Shown: positions 26,577 to 36,132, counted from the first letter of the stretch. The stretch is DNA of 64,000 nucleotides from UBA7803 sp034522075 (GCA_034522075.1 JAXHLO010000006.1:248001-312000), one strand, 5' to 3'. The notes: generated from the sequence alone by a model not told the origin. Numbers and translations are program-made.

Positions 26577-27962
26577 ATGAAGCAGCAGGCGAAAACTCTC
26601 GAGGTCGTGGTCCTGGCTGCCGGCCAGGGCAAGCGCATGGCCTCCAATCATCCCAAAGTTCTGCATCCGCTGGCCGGACGGCCACTGCTGCGCCATGTGC
26701 TGGATACGGTAGCCGCCCTGCAGCCGTCGCGGGTTCATGTGGTGGTGGGCCACGGCGCCGAGTCGGTGCGTGCCGCCGTGGCCGACGACGTCACCTGGGT
26801 CATGCAGGCCGAACGTCTGGGTACCGGTCATGCCGTGAGCCAGGCGTTGCCCGGCATCGCTGACGACTCCCTGGTGCTGGTGGTCTACGGCGACGTGCCG
26901 CTGATCGGCGCAGCCACGCTGCAGGCGTGTGCGGACGCCGCCGCCGGAGAGGCCGTGGCGCTGGTGACGGCGGAACTGGAAGAGCCGGCACAGCTCGGCC
27001 GGATATTGCGTGATGCCGACGGGGGCATTTGCGGCATCGTCGAGTACCGTGACGCCGATGCCGGGCAACGGGACATCCGCGAAATCAACTCCGGCATCAT
27101 GGCCGCCCAGCGGTCCATCCTTGCGCCGCTGCTCGCAAAGCTCTCGCCGGACAACGCCCAGGGCGAATATTACCTCACCGACGTGGTCGGCCTGGCCGTG
27201 GAGCAGGGCATTCCGGTGCAGGGGCTGACCGTGGCAGACCCGGAGGAAGTGGCCGGTATCAACGACCGGGCCGAGCTCGCGGCCATGGAGCGGCGCTGTC
27301 AGCGGCGTCATGTGGCGGCCTTGATGGCGGCGGGGGTCTCCGTGGCCGACCCGGAACGGGTGGATGTGCGCGGCCGGGTCAGCGCCGGGCGCGACTGCTT
27401 CATCGACGTCAACGTGGTGCTGGAAGGCGACGTCAGGCTGGGCGACGACGTGTATCTGGGCCCCGGGGTGGTGCTGCGCGACAGCTCGCTGGGCGACGGC
27501 GTGCGGGTCGAGGCGCACACCGTGGTGGAAGGTGCCCGGGTGGCTGCCGGCTGCATACTGGGTCCGTTTGCCCGCCTCCGCCCTGGCACCGAGCTGGCTG
27601 AAGACGTCAAGATCGGCAACTTCGTCGAGACCAAGAAGACGCTGATGGGCCGGGGCAGCAAGGCCAATCATCTGGCGTATCTGGGCGACGCCACGGTTGG
27701 TGAGGACTGCAACGTCGGTGCCGGTGCGGTGACCTGCAACTATGACGGCATCGACAAGCATCCTACGGTGATCGGCGACAACGTGTTCGTCGGCACCAAC
27801 ACGACCCTGGTGGCACCGCTGGAGATCGAAACCGGCGCTTACGTGGCTGCCGGGTCTACGGTGACCAGCAAGGTCAATGCCGGCGAGCTTGCGGTTGGCC
27901 GTGGCCGGCAACGCAACATTCAAGGCTGGCGCCGTCCCGATCAGCGCAAGGAACGTTCCTGA
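26577..27962 (+). CDS. glmU: Bifunctional UDP-N-acetylglucosamine pyrophosphorylase / glucosamine-1-phosphate N-acetyltransferase
   Basis: Makes UDP-GlcNAc for peptidoglycan and LPS. The 461-residue protein has the N-terminal nucleotidyltransferase signature LAAGQGKRM near residue 14 and a catalytic region with VVYGDVPLI. From about residue 250 it has the hexapeptide-repeat left-handed beta helix (FVETKKTLMGRGSKANHLAYLGDA, NVGAGAVTCNYDG) that forms the acetyltransferase. It follows atpC by 63 bases, as in many gammaproteobacteria. Confidence 0.97.
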   Translation: MKQQAKTLEVVVLAAGQGKRMASNHPKVLHPLAGRPLLRHVLDTVAALQPSRVHVVVGHGAESVRAAVADDVTWVMQAERLGTGHAVSQALPGIADDSLVLVVYGDVPLIGAATLQACADAAAGEAVALVTAELEEPAQLGRILRDADGGICGIVEYRDADAGQRDIREINSGIMAAQRSILAPLLAKLSPDNAQGEYYLTDVVGLAVEQGIPVQGLTVADPEEVAGINDRAELAAMERRCQRRHVAALMAAGVSVADPERVDVRGRVSAGRDCFIDVNVVLEGDVRLGDDVYLGPGVVLRDSSLGDGVRVEAHTVVEGARVAAGCILGPFARLRPGTELAEDVKIGNFVETKKTLMGRGSKANHLAYLGDATVGEDCNVGAGAVTCNYDGIDKHPTVIGDNVFVGTNTTLVAPLEIETGAYVAAGSTVTSKVNAGELAVGRGRQRNIQGWRRPDQRKERS

Positions 27963-28060
27963 CCGCTGCGACCTAGCGCGCGGCCGCCGGCTGCCATCGC
28001 CTGCCCGCTACCGTTACAATTGCGCGCCTACAGCAATCCAGCACGCCGGTACCCGCTCAC

Positions 28061-30259
28061 GTGGACGTCACACACATTCTCGAAGACCTGAACGAGCGCC
28101 AGCGCGAGGCCGTCACCGCGCCCGTGGGCAACACGCTGGTGATCGCCGGTGCCGGCAGCGGCAAGACCCGGGTGCTGGTGCACCGCATTGCCTGGCTCAT
28201 CGAGGCCGAACAGGTGTCGCCCCACGGCATTCTGGCGGTGACTTTCACGAACAAGGCGGCCGCCGAAATGCGTGCGCGCATCGAAGAGCTGCTGGAGATT
28301 TCCGTGCGCACCCTGTGGGTGGGGACTTTCCACGGTATCGCTCACCGGTTGCTGCGCATGCACTGGCAGGAAGCCGATCTGCCGCAGAACTTCCAGATCC
28401 TCGACGCGGACGACCAGTTGCGCCTGGTCAAGCGGGTCATGCGGGCCCTGGATATCGACGAGCAGAAGTGGCCGCCGCGCCAGGCTGTGTGGTTCATCAA
28501 CGGGCAGAAGGACGAAGGCCGGCGGGCGCGGGAGACGCCGGCCGGCGACGATCTGTTCCGGATTACGCACAAGCGCATCTACGAAGCCTATGAAGAGCTG
28601 TGTCAGGACGGCGGCCTGGTGGACTTCGCGGAGCTGCTGCTGCGCAGTCATGAACTGTGGCTGAACCGGGCGGAACTGCTGGAGCACTATCAGCGGCGCT
28701 TCGGCCATCTGCTGGTGGACGAGTTTCAGGACACCAATGCCATTCAATACGCCTGGCTGCGGGTGCTGGCGGGCCGCAACGGCAAGATCATGGCCGTAGG
28801 CGACGACGATCAATCCATATACGGCTGGCGCGGCGCGCGGATCGAGAACATCCACCGTTTTCAGGATGATTTCGCCGACGTGGGCGTGGTGCGTCTGGAG
28901 CAGAACTATCGCTCCACCGGCACGATTCTCGAGGCGGCCAACGGTCTCATCGATCACAACGCCGATCGCCTGGGCAAGAAACTCTGGACCGACGGGGCCA
29001 GGGGCGACCCGATTCAGGTGTACTCCGGCTACAACGATCTGGACGAAGCACGCTTCGTAGCCGAGCGCACTCAGGAATGGATCGACGGCGGCGGCAGCCC
29101 GGAGGACGTGGCGGTGCTTTACCGCTCCAACGCACAGTCCCGGGTGCTGGAAGAAGCCATGTTGCGTTCGGACATTCCGTATCGCATCTATGGCGGCGTG
29201 CGCTTCTTCGAACGGGTGGAAATCAAGAACGCACTGGCTTACATGCGTCTGCTGCAGGACCGGCATTCGGACCCGGCCTTCGAGCGGGTGGTGAATACTC
29301 CCACACGGGGCATTGGTGACAAGACGCTGGAAGCGGTCAGGCAGCAGGCACGCAACCGTAGCGTGTCTTTATGGCAGGCCAGCAAACTCACCGTTGCCGA
29401 GAATCTGTTGCCAGCGCGCAGCACCGCCAAGCTGGCGGAGTTTCTGCGCCTGGTGGACGAGCTGGACGAAGCCACGGCTGGCCAGAAGCTGCATGAACTT
29501 GCCGACGCCTGTATCCAGGCCACCGGGCTGCTGGATTTCCACAGCCGTGAGCGCGGCGAGCGCGGTATGGCGCGCAAGGAGAATCTGGAGGAACTGGTGA
29601 GCGCCTGCCGTCAATTCACCGGTGAGCTGGTCTTTCCTTTGCAGGACAGTGATCGAGCCGAAGTCCCCGTGCTGCAGGAGTTCCTCGATCAGGTGTCCCT
29701 GGATTCCGGCGAGCGGGAATCCCAGGCCGGGCCAGCAGTTCAGATGATGACACTGCACTCCGCCAAAGGGCTCGAGTTTCCGGTGGTGTTCCTCTCAGGC
29801 ATGGAAGAGGGTCTGTTCCCGCACCGTATGTCCGCGGAGGAACCGGGACGCATCGAAGAGGAACGGCGCCTTTGTTACGTCGGCATTACCCGGGCCATGC
29901 GCGTGCTCTATCTCACCTATGCGGAAACCCGGCGGCTGCATGGCCAGGACACCTACAACCGGCCGTCGCGGTTTCTGCAGGAGTTGCCCCGGGAGCTCAT
30001 TCAGGAAGTGCGCATGGGCGGCGCGGTGCACCGCCCCTATGGTGTCGCGGCGCGCGGCAGTGCCGGCAGCCGCAGCCTGAGTGAAGTGGACGTACCGGGT
30101 CTGCGTATGGGGCAACGGGTCATGCATGCCAAATTCGGCGAAGGCGTCGTTGTGCAGAGCGAGGGCAGCGGCGACCGGGCCCGGGTGCAGATCAACTTCC
30201 AGGAAGCCGGAGCCAAGTGGCTGATGATGGGATATGCCAGACTGGAGCCGCTGGATTAG
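28061..30259 (+). CDS. uvrD: DNA helicase II UvrD
   Basis: Superfamily 1 3'-5' helicase of mismatch and nucleotide-excision repair. The 732 residues show the complete motif set: LNERQREAV (Q motif), AGAGSGKTRVLVHRI (I), TFTNKAAAEMR (Ia), LLVDEFQDTN (II), VGDDDQSIYGWRGA (III), LEQNYRST (IV), TLHSAKGLEF (V) and VGITRAM (VI). The C terminus ends with a KFGEGVV-type Tudor-like domain, as in E. coli UvrD rather than Rep. The start is GTG at 28061. No LexA-type operator is evident in the 98 bases upstream. Confidence 0.95.
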   Translation: MDVTHILEDLNERQREAVTAPVGNTLVIAGAGSGKTRVLVHRIAWLIEAEQVSPHGILAVTFTNKAAAEMRARIEELLEISVRTLWVGTFHGIAHRLLRMHWQEADLPQNFQILDADDQLRLVKRVMRALDIDEQKWPPRQAVWFINGQKDEGRRARETPAGDDLFRITHKRIYEAYEELCQDGGLVDFAELLLRSHELWLNRAELLEHYQRRFGHLLVDEFQDTNAIQYAWLRVLAGRNGKIMAVGDDDQSIYGWRGARIENIHRFQDDFADVGVVRLEQNYRSTGTILEAANGLIDHNADRLGKKLWTDGARGDPIQVYSGYNDLDEARFVAERTQEWIDGGGSPEDVAVLYRSNAQSRVLEEAMLRSDIPYRIYGGVRFFERVEIKNALAYMRLLQDRHSDPAFERVVNTPTRGIGDKTLEAVRQQARNRSVSLWQASKLTVAENLLPARSTAKLAEFLRLVDELDEATAGQKLHELADACIQATGLLDFHSRERGERGMARKENLEELVSACRQFTGELVFPLQDSDRAEVPVLQEFLDQVSLDSGERESQAGPAVQMMTLHSAKGLEFPVVFLSGMEEGLFPHRMSAEEPGRIEEERRLCYVGITRAMRVLYLTYAETRRLHGQDTYNRPSRFLQELPRELIQEVRMGGAVHRPYGVAARGSAGSRSLSEVDVPGLRMGQRVMHAKFGEGVVVQSEGSGDRARVQINFQEAGAKWLMMGYARLEPLD

Positions 30260-30295
30260 GTGCCCGCGTCTGACAAGCGTGTAAACGGAGGGAAA

Positions 30296-31378
30296 ATGCG
30301 AAGCGTATTGTGGGTGCTTGCCGCGCTGATGCTGAGCGGCTGCGGCGACGGCGACGGTACACAAGCGGGAGGCACATATCAGGACGCTGATGAGGTCTAT
30401 CGCTGGAAACTCATCACCACCTGGCCGAAAAACCTGCCGGGTCTCGGCATGGGGCCGGAACGGCTGGCGGATCGGCTGCGGATCATGAGCAACGGCCGGC
30501 TGGACATCCGGGTCTATGGCGCCGGTGAGCTGGTGGGGGCATTCGAGGTCTTCGACGCCGTCTCCGCAGGGACCGCCGAGATGGGCCACGGTGCCGCCTA
30601 TTACTGGCGCGGCAAGATTCCCGTCGCGGCCATGTTTTCCACAGTGCCGTTCGGCATGACCGCCCAGGAGATGAATGCCTGGTTGCATCACGGGGGCGGC
30701 ATGGCCCTGTGGCGCGAACTCTACGAGCCGTTCTCCCTGGTACCCATGGCGGCGGGCAACTCCGGCATGCAGATGGCCGGCTGGTTCAACAAGGAAATCA
30801 ACACCATCGACGACATCCGGGGGCTGCAGATGCGCATTCCCGGTCTCGGCGGCGAGGTGCTGAAGCGCCTCGGCGGCGAGCCGGTGTCCATGCCGGGCAG
30901 TGATGTCTACTCGTCCCTGCAGAGGGGGGTCATCGACGCCGCGGAATGGGTCAGCCCGTTCAACGACCTGGCCCTGGGTCTGCAGGATATCGCCGAGTAT
31001 TACTACTACCCGGGCTGGCAGGAGCCGGGCCCCACCACCGAGCTGATCGTCAACGCCCAAGCCTGGGAGAGCCTGCCGGAGGATCTGCGCATGATGGTGG
31101 AGACCACGGCGCGCATGATCAACGAGGACATGCTCTCGGAGTTCACCGCACAGAACGGCCGGGCGCTCGCCACCTTGCGCCGGGAGCACGACGTGCAGTT
31201 GCGCCGCCTGCCCGACGACGTGCTGGAAAAGCTCAAGGCTGCCTCCCGGGAAGTGGTGGCCGAAACCGCGCAGGGCAATCCGCTGGCGCAACGCATCCAT
31301 GATTCCTACATGTCGTTCATGGCCGAAGTGCGCGAGTATCAGGCCATCTCGGAGCAAGCGTACAACGACGCCCGCTGA
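30296..31378 (+). CDS. TRAP transporter substrate-binding lipoprotein (DctP family)
   Basis: Extracytoplasmic solute receptor of a tripartite ATP-independent periplasmic transporter. From the ATG at 30296 (behind GGAGGG) it has 360 residues with a lipoprotein signal ending LMLSGC (Cys16). The mature part has YRWKLITTWPKNLPGLG, GAGELVGAFEVFDAVSAGTAEMGHG, the conserved LQMRIPGLGG arginine strand, and GVIDAAEWVSPFND. These segments resemble the 2-keto acid/lactate-binding TakP-like branch, so an organic carboxylate is the likely ligand (inference). Its membrane subunits, dctQ and dctM, are 2-4 kb away on the opposite strand. A downstream enoyl-CoA hydratase-family gene starts 16 bases after it. 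Confidence 0.9.
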   Translation: MRSVLWVLAALMLSGCGDGDGTQAGGTYQDADEVYRWKLITTWPKNLPGLGMGPERLADRLRIMSNGRLDIRVYGAGELVGAFEVFDAVSAGTAEMGHGAAYYWRGKIPVAAMFSTVPFGMTAQEMNAWLHHGGGMALWRELYEPFSLVPMAAGNSGMQMAGWFNKEINTIDDIRGLQMRIPGLGGEVLKRLGGEPVSMPGSDVYSSLQRGVIDAAEWVSPFNDLALGLQDIAEYYYYPGWQEPGPTTELIVNAQAWESLPEDLRMMVETTARMINEDMLSEFTAQNGRALATLRREHDVQLRRLPDDVLEKLKAASREVVAETAQGNPLAQRIHDSYMSFMAEVREYQAISEQAYNDAR

Positions 31379-31394
31379 TCGCCAGGAGCCGGCC

Positions 31395-32222
31395 ATGGAT
31401 CTGAAGGTTACGGAATATGCGGTCGCCGACGGTATTGCCACCATCACCCTGAACCGTCCCGAGCGGTTGAACGCCTGGACCGGGCGTATGCACACGGAGT
31501 ATCGCTGGTGTCTGGCACAGGCGGACGCCGAGCGCAGTGTCGGCGCCATCGTCGTCACCGGCAAGGGCCGGGGCTTCTGCGCCGGCGGCGATACCGAGGC
31601 GCTGGCCGGCCACGCGCGCAAAGGCGGTTACGATCCCGGTACGCCGGAACCGCTGGCACGGCCGGGCTATGGCACGGCGGCGGAGTTCGACGCCAGCTTC
31701 GCCTATCACTTCGGTCTCTCCAAGCCGGTGATCGCCGCCGTGAACGGTCCCGCCGCCGGCGTGGGGCTGGCTCTGGCGTGCTTCGCGGACCTGCGGTTTG
31801 CGGCTGCCGGGGCCAAGTTCACCACCGCCCACGGCAAGCTCAATCTACCGGCGGAGTACGGCCTGTCATGGCTGCTGCCGCGGATGGTCGGGTTGACCCG
31901 CGCCAACGAACTGCTGCTGTCGAGCCGGGTGTTCCTGGCTGAAGAGGCGCTGCAGATCGGCCTGGTCAACCAGGTCTTCGACGGCCCGGTGCTGCTGCAG
32001 GAAACCTATGCCTACGCCCGCAATCTGCTGGCCACCGTGGCGCCGGAATCTCTGCGCCAGACCCGCTGGCAGATCTACCGCGACCTGCACCGGGATGTGG
32101 CCGGCGCCGTGGCCGACTCCGAGGCTCTGCTCGGGACCATGATGCGGCAGCCCGATTACGCAGAAGGCGTCGCAGCCTTTGTCGAGAAACGCCCGCCGCG
32201 CTGGGGACGGGATTCGGACTAG
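31395..32222 (+). CDS. Enoyl-CoA hydratase/isomerase family protein
   Basis: Crotonase-fold enzyme of 275 residues, starting at ATG 31395 after an AGGAG ribosome site. The oxyanion-hole segments are GRGFCAGGDTEAL near residue 60 and NGPAAGVGLALACFADLRFA near 115. The catalytic region reads LPAEYGLSWLLPRMVG, with Glu in the expected neighbourhood. Members hydrate, isomerise or hydrolyse acyl-CoA thioesters; the substrate cannot be told. It is probably co-transcribed with the TRAP receptor gene upstream and ends 4 bases into the convergent amidohydrolase gene. Confidence 0.88.
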   Translation: MDLKVTEYAVADGIATITLNRPERLNAWTGRMHTEYRWCLAQADAERSVGAIVVTGKGRGFCAGGDTEALAGHARKGGYDPGTPEPLARPGYGTAAEFDASFAYHFGLSKPVIAAVNGPAAGVGLALACFADLRFAAAGAKFTTAHGKLNLPAEYGLSWLLPRMVGLTRANELLLSSRVFLAEEALQIGLVNQVFDGPVLLQETYAYARNLLATVAPESLRQTRWQIYRDLHRDVAGAVADSEALLGTMMRQPDYAEGVAAFVEKRPPRWGRDSD

Positions 32223-33394
32223 TCCGGCAGACGTATGGCCCGGCCGGCGGCCCAGACCGCTACCGGCCGGGTCAGCGCGCTGAGGTCGTCCAGCGGATTG
32301 CCGTCGACGAGCAACACGTCGGCGGCAAAGCCGGGGGCGAGGCGGCCGGTCAGCGCGCCCAGTCCCAGGGCCCGGGCGGCGTCGCTGGTGGCGCTGCGCA
32401 GCGCGGCCTGCGGCGAACATTCGGCGATGCGCGCATAGACCGCCAGGGCGCCGGGCAGGTCATGATGGGCAACGCCGGGAATGCCGGCATCGGTGGACGC
32501 CACGAAGGGAATGCCCAGGCGCTGCATGGCCTGAAACGCAGCACGGATGTTGTTCAGCTTGGTGGGGTCCGCACTGTCCAGGTAGCGCTGCCAGCCGCGG
32601 TTCACCGTGGGTGAGACCCACACGCCATGGTCGACCAGCAGACGGGCAACCGCGGCATCGTAGTTGCCGGCCCAGCCATCCTTACCCATCCAGGAACAGT
32701 GCTCGATGGTGCGCACGCCGGCGCGGGCCGCATACTCGATGCCGCGCACGCCGTGACAGTGGGCTGCTACTGGAAGGTCGTGCCGGGCGGCAGCGGCAAC
32801 CACTGCCCGCAGAGTGGGCAGATCGAACTGGGCGCCGGCGGGGTCACTGCCGCGGGTGAATATGCCGCCAGTGGCCATCACCTTGATCAGATCTACACCG
32901 CGGGCCACCTGGCGTTCGATCACCGCTTGCGCGGCCGCACTGTCGGCGGCCTCGCCGCCCCAGAAATGGCAATGCCCGCCCGGAGTTGTCAGCGGCTGGC
33001 CGGCACACAGCAGCCGCGGCCCGGGAACCCGGCCGGCGGCAAAGCGGTCACGCAACGCCAGTTCCAGCCACAAGCCGCCGCCGAGGTCCCGGGCCGTGGT
33101 GATGCCGGCGTCCACCATGGCCCGGGCCCGGGCGGCCATCTGCTCCGGGTCGCGGGGCGCATCCGGCGGCGGCGGCGTGGATTGCTGCGGGTCCAGTTCC
33201 ATATGCACATGGGCATCGGTCAGGCCGGGAACGGCGGTAGCGCCGGCACAGTCGATGACGGTGTCCGCGTCCCGTCTGCTCAGGCCCTCGCCCACCGCAT
33301 CGATCGCGGTGCCACCTAGACGCAGGCAATCTGCCGGGATCACGGTGTCGCCGTCCCAGATGCGCAGGTTTCGCAGCATGGTGGTGTGATGCAT
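32219..33394 (-). CDS. Metal-dependent amidohydrolase family protein
   Basis: A 391-residue amidohydrolase of the imidazolonepropionase/prolidase-like (Sgx9260/CC2672) kind. The metal-site motifs are seen in order: DAHVHM near residue 62, the carbamylated-lysine strand DLIKVMATGG near 168, HCHG near 211, EHCSW near 230 and STDAGIPG near 306. No signal peptide. The start ATG at 33394 shares one base with the dctM stop (TGATG), so it is translationally coupled to the TRAP permease. It likely hydrolyses an amide or peptide-like compound that the transporter brings in (inference). An in-frame ATG at 33379 is an alternative. Confidence 0.87.
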   Translation of the reverse strand: MHHTTMLRNLRIWDGDTVIPADCLRLGGTAIDAVGEGLSRRDADTVIDCAGATAVPGLTDAHVHMELDPQQSTPPPPDAPRDPEQMAARARAMVDAGITTARDLGGGLWLELALRDRFAAGRVPGPRLLCAGQPLTTPGGHCHFWGGEAADSAAAQAVIERQVARGVDLIKVMATGGIFTRGSDPAGAQFDLPTLRAVVAAAARHDLPVAAHCHGVRGIEYAARAGVRTIEHCSWMGKDGWAGNYDAAVARLLVDHGVWVSPTVNRGWQRYLDSADPTKLNNIRAAFQAMQRLGIPFVASTDAGIPGVAHHDLPGALAVYARIAECSPQAALRSATSDAARALGLGALTGRLAPGFAADVLLVDGNPLDDLSALTRPVAVWAAGRAIRLPD

Positions 33395-34758
33395 CAGTAG
33401 AGCACTCCGGGCAGCCAGGTGGCCAGAGCCGGCCAGGCCAGCACCGCCGCGAGGACGAGCAGTTGCAGCGCCACGAACGGCACCACACCGCGGTAGATGT
33501 GGGAGGTAGTGACGCCGTCGGGCGCCACACCCCGCAGATAGAACAATGCGAAGCCGAATGGCGGAGTGAGGAATGAGGTCTGCAGGTTCACGGCGATGAG
33601 CACGCCGAGCCACACCGGGTCCACGCCCATGGCGAGCAGCACCGGACCGACGATGGGGATGACCACGAAGATGATCTCGATGAAGTCGAGGATGAAGCCC
33701 AGCAGAAAGATCATCACCAGGGTGACGGCCAGCGCCCCCCACATGCCGCCGGGCATGTCGTTGAAAGCCGCGTGCACCAGATCGTCACCGCCGTAGCCGC
33801 GGAAGACCAGAGAAAACAGGGAAGCGCCGATGAGAATGAAGAACACCATGGCCGTGGTACGCAGGGTGGAGCGGCAGGTATCGTCCATGATGGCCCAGGT
33901 GAGGCTCCGGTAGGCGACGGCCAGGGCAACGGCACCGGCGGCGCCGACGCCGGCGGCTTCTGTGGGGGTGGCATAGCCGCCGAGAATCGATCCGAGCACC
34001 AGGACGATGAGCACCAGCGGCGGCAGCAGGCCCGCCAGCAGCCGATGCAACGGCTGCCGGCCGCCGGCGGCCATGGCCGGGGTCCGCTGTGGGTCGAACC
34101 AGGCCACGGCGGCTACATAGAGGGCGTACAGGCCCACCAGGATCAGGCCAGGGAGGATGGCGGCGGCGAACAGATCGCCCACGGATACGGATTTCGGTGC
34201 GAATACGCCCATGCTCAACTGCGCCTGCTGGTAGGCGGTGGAAATCACGTCACCCAGCAGGATCAGGGCGATGGAGGGCGGGATGATCTGCCCCAGGGTA
34301 CCGGTGGCACAGATGACGCCGGTGGCCAGGCGTGGATCGTAACCCTGACGCAACATGGTGGGCAGGGACATGAGCCCCATGGTTACCACGGTCGCGCCGA
34401 CGATGCCGGTGCTGGCCGCCATGAGCATACCCACTGCCACCACCGCCAGACCCAGACCGCCGCGCAGCCGGCCCATGAGGCCGGACATGCTGGTGAGCAG
34501 CAGTTCGGCGATGCGCGTCTTCTCCAGCATGACGCCCATGAAGACAAACAGAGGCACAGCGAGCAGCGTCTGGTTGGTGATGATGCCGAACAGACGCCCC
34601 GGCAGGAATCCCAGGTCGCGGCCGTCGAAGGTACCGGTGAGCACGCCGGCCGCGGCAAACAACATGGCTACGCCGCCCAGGGTGAGAGCGACCGAATAAC
34701 CGGCCAGCAGGGCGACGATGACCGCCGCGAACATGAGCAGTGGGATGAACTCAGCCAC
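33394..34758 (-). CDS. TRAP transporter large permease (DctM family)
   Basis: Twelve-helix ion-coupled permease subunit. The 454 residues are mostly hydrophobic with family landmarks GVMLEKTRIAELLL, GIVGATVVTMGLMSLPTMLRQGYDP, ATGVICATGTLGQIIPPSIALILLGD, and LLGFILDFIEIIFVVIPIVGP. The GTG start at 34758 lies 8 bases inside the dctQ end, and the stop overlaps the amidohydrolase start. Expression of the two subunits and the enzyme is therefore coupled. Confidence 0.94.
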   Translation of the reverse strand: MAEFIPLLMFAAVIVALLAGYSVALTLGGVAMLFAAAGVLTGTFDGRDLGFLPGRLFGIITNQTLLAVPLFVFMGVMLEKTRIAELLLTSMSGLMGRLRGGLGLAVVAVGMLMAASTGIVGATVVTMGLMSLPTMLRQGYDPRLATGVICATGTLGQIIPPSIALILLGDVISTAYQQAQLSMGVFAPKSVSVGDLFAAAILPGLILVGLYALYVAAVAWFDPQRTPAMAAGGRQPLHRLLAGLLPPLVLIVLVLGSILGGYATPTEAAGVGAAGAVALAVAYRSLTWAIMDDTCRSTLRTTAMVFFILIGASLFSLVFRGYGGDDLVHAAFNDMPGGMWGALAVTLVMIFLLGFILDFIEIIFVVIPIVGPVLLAMGVDPVWLGVLIAVNLQTSFLTPPFGFALFYLRGVAPDGVTTSHIYRGVVPFVALQLLVLAAVLAWPALATWLPGVLY

Positions 34759-35251
34759 CGCGGTTGCGCAGGGCGGCCAGGCAGCGGCCGATCTCTGCGA
34801 TGCCCTGCAGAATCAACAGAATTGCACACACGGGAATGAGGGTCTTCAGCAGAAAGACACCCGGAATGCCGCCCACCTCGGCAGAGCCTTCGCCCACCCG
34901 CCAGGCACTGGCTACGTAGTTGCGGCTGTAGAGAATCATGACGACGGCCACCGGCAGCAGCGCCAGCACGTGGCCGGTGAGGTTCACCAGCGCGCGGCCC
35001 CGGGGCCCCAGACGCGAGTAGAACAGATCGACGCGAACGTGAGCATCCGCCTTCAGGGCGTAGGGAATACCCAGCATGAACACCAGGGCGTGCATGTACA
35101 TCACGGATTCCTGGAGGATGATGGATCCTTCCCCGAAGACATAGCGCAGCACCACCACGGCCAGCGTGACGAACACCATGAGGGGCAGCAGCCAGGCTGT
35201 TGCCCGGCCCACCACCTCGGTTACGGCATCAATCGCTGCGATGAGCTTCAG
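34751..35251 (-). CDS. TRAP transporter small permease (DctQ family)
   Basis: Four-helix small membrane subunit that pairs with DctM. Conserved pieces include LRYVFGEGSIILQESVMYMHALVFMLG, KADAHVRVDLFY and a final helix pair. The family's N-terminal IDAVTEVVGRATAW block must be included, which leaves two starts. One is CTG at 35251, whose CTGA overlaps the ubiA stop like a normal ATGA coupling, giving 166 residues. The other is ATG at 35356, which would overlap ubiA by 109 bases. I prefer the first. A GTG at 35215 would cut into the conserved block. Confidence 0.85.
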   Translation of the reverse strand: MKLIAAIDAVTEVVGRATAWLLPLMVFVTLAVVVLRYVFGEGSIILQESVMYMHALVFMLGIPYALKADAHVRVDLFYSRLGPRGRALVNLTGHVLALLPVAVVMILYSRNYVASAWRVGEGSAEVGGIPGVFLLKTLIPVCAILLILQGIAEIGRCLAALRNRGG

Positions 35252-36132
35252 GATGGCGTCCCCAGCCCCAGTAGCGGCGCGACGGCCGTTTCCAGCACTA
35301 CCCCGGAGAAAAAGGCGAATCCCACCCAGGTATTGTTGCGAAAGGCGCGAAAGCATCCATCACGGCTGCGATCGCGCATCAGCACGTGCTGGTAGGCGAA
35401 CAGCGCGGCCGCGGCGGCGAGGCCCAGGTGATAGAAAGTGCCCAGGGAGAGTTGTGAACCCAGCAACAGGAAAGCCAACAGAGCACTGGCCTGCAGCAGC
35501 CCCACCATGAAACGGTCGGCGCTGCCGAACAGAATTGCCGTGGACTTGATGCCCACCTGAATGTCGTCGTCCCGGTCCACCATGGCGTACTGGGTGTCGT
35601 AGGCGACGATCCACAGCAGACTGGCGACGAACAGCAGCCAGGCCTCGGCGGGTACCCGCCCCAGGACGCTGGCGTAGGCCATGACCAGGGCCCAGCTGAA
35701 TGCGGCGCCCAGGGCAACCTGCGGCAGGTAGGTCCAGCGCTTCATGAACGGGTATATCACCGCCAGGCCGAAACCGGCTAAAGCCAGCAGCCGGGTCAAT
35801 GGATTCAGAAAGATCAGCAGCAGCGCGGCGGCTGCGGACAAGGCCGTGAACAGGCCGAGGGCCTCGGCTGTGGAAATGCGCCCGCTGGTGAGCGGCCGTT
35901 GTTCGGTGCGTTTCACGTACCGGTCCCAGCCGCGGTCGGCGTAGTCGTTGATGACGCACCCGGCGGAGCGCATGATGAAGGTCCCCAGCGCGAAGATCAC
36001 CATGAGGTGTACGGGCGGCACGCCGTCGGCGGCGAGCCACAGGGCTGCCAGGGTCGGCCACAGCAGCAGCAAGGTGCCCACCGGCCGGTCGAGGCGCATG
36101 AGTTCGAGGTATGTGGCAAGGCGTGGATGCAT
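35248..36132 (-). CDS. ubiA: 4-hydroxybenzoate octaprenyltransferase
   Basis: Integral-membrane prenyltransferase of ubiquinone synthesis. From the ATG at 36132 (MHPRLATYLELMRLDRPVG) it has 294 residues. Both Asp-rich prenyl-diphosphate sites are visible: NDYADRGWDRYVKRT near residue 70 and YDTQYAMVDRDDD near 190. Upstream in-frame codons read through a tandem repeat and are not UbiA-like. It precedes dctQ with a 4-base overlap, so the housekeeping gene and the TRAP genes share a transcript. Confidence 0.95.
   Translation of the reverse strand: MHPRLATYLELMRLDRPVGTLLLLWPTLAALWLAADGVPPVHLMVIFALGTFIMRSAGCVINDYADRGWDRYVKRTEQRPLTSGRISTAEALGLFTALSAAAALLLIFLNPLTRLLALAGFGLAVIYPFMKRWTYLPQVALGAAFSWALVMAYASVLGRVPAEAWLLFVASLLWIVAYDTQYAMVDRDDDIQVGIKSTAILFGSADRFMVGLLQASALLAFLLLGSQLSLGTFYHLGLAAAAALFAYQHVLMRDRSRDGCFRAFRNNTWVGFAFFSGVVLETAVAPLLGLGTPS

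Noticed and set aside
28015..28020. TACAAT before uvrD as an SOS-controlled promoter
   Set aside because: No matching -35 hexamer and no CTGT-N8-ACAG LexA operator in the 98-base gap.
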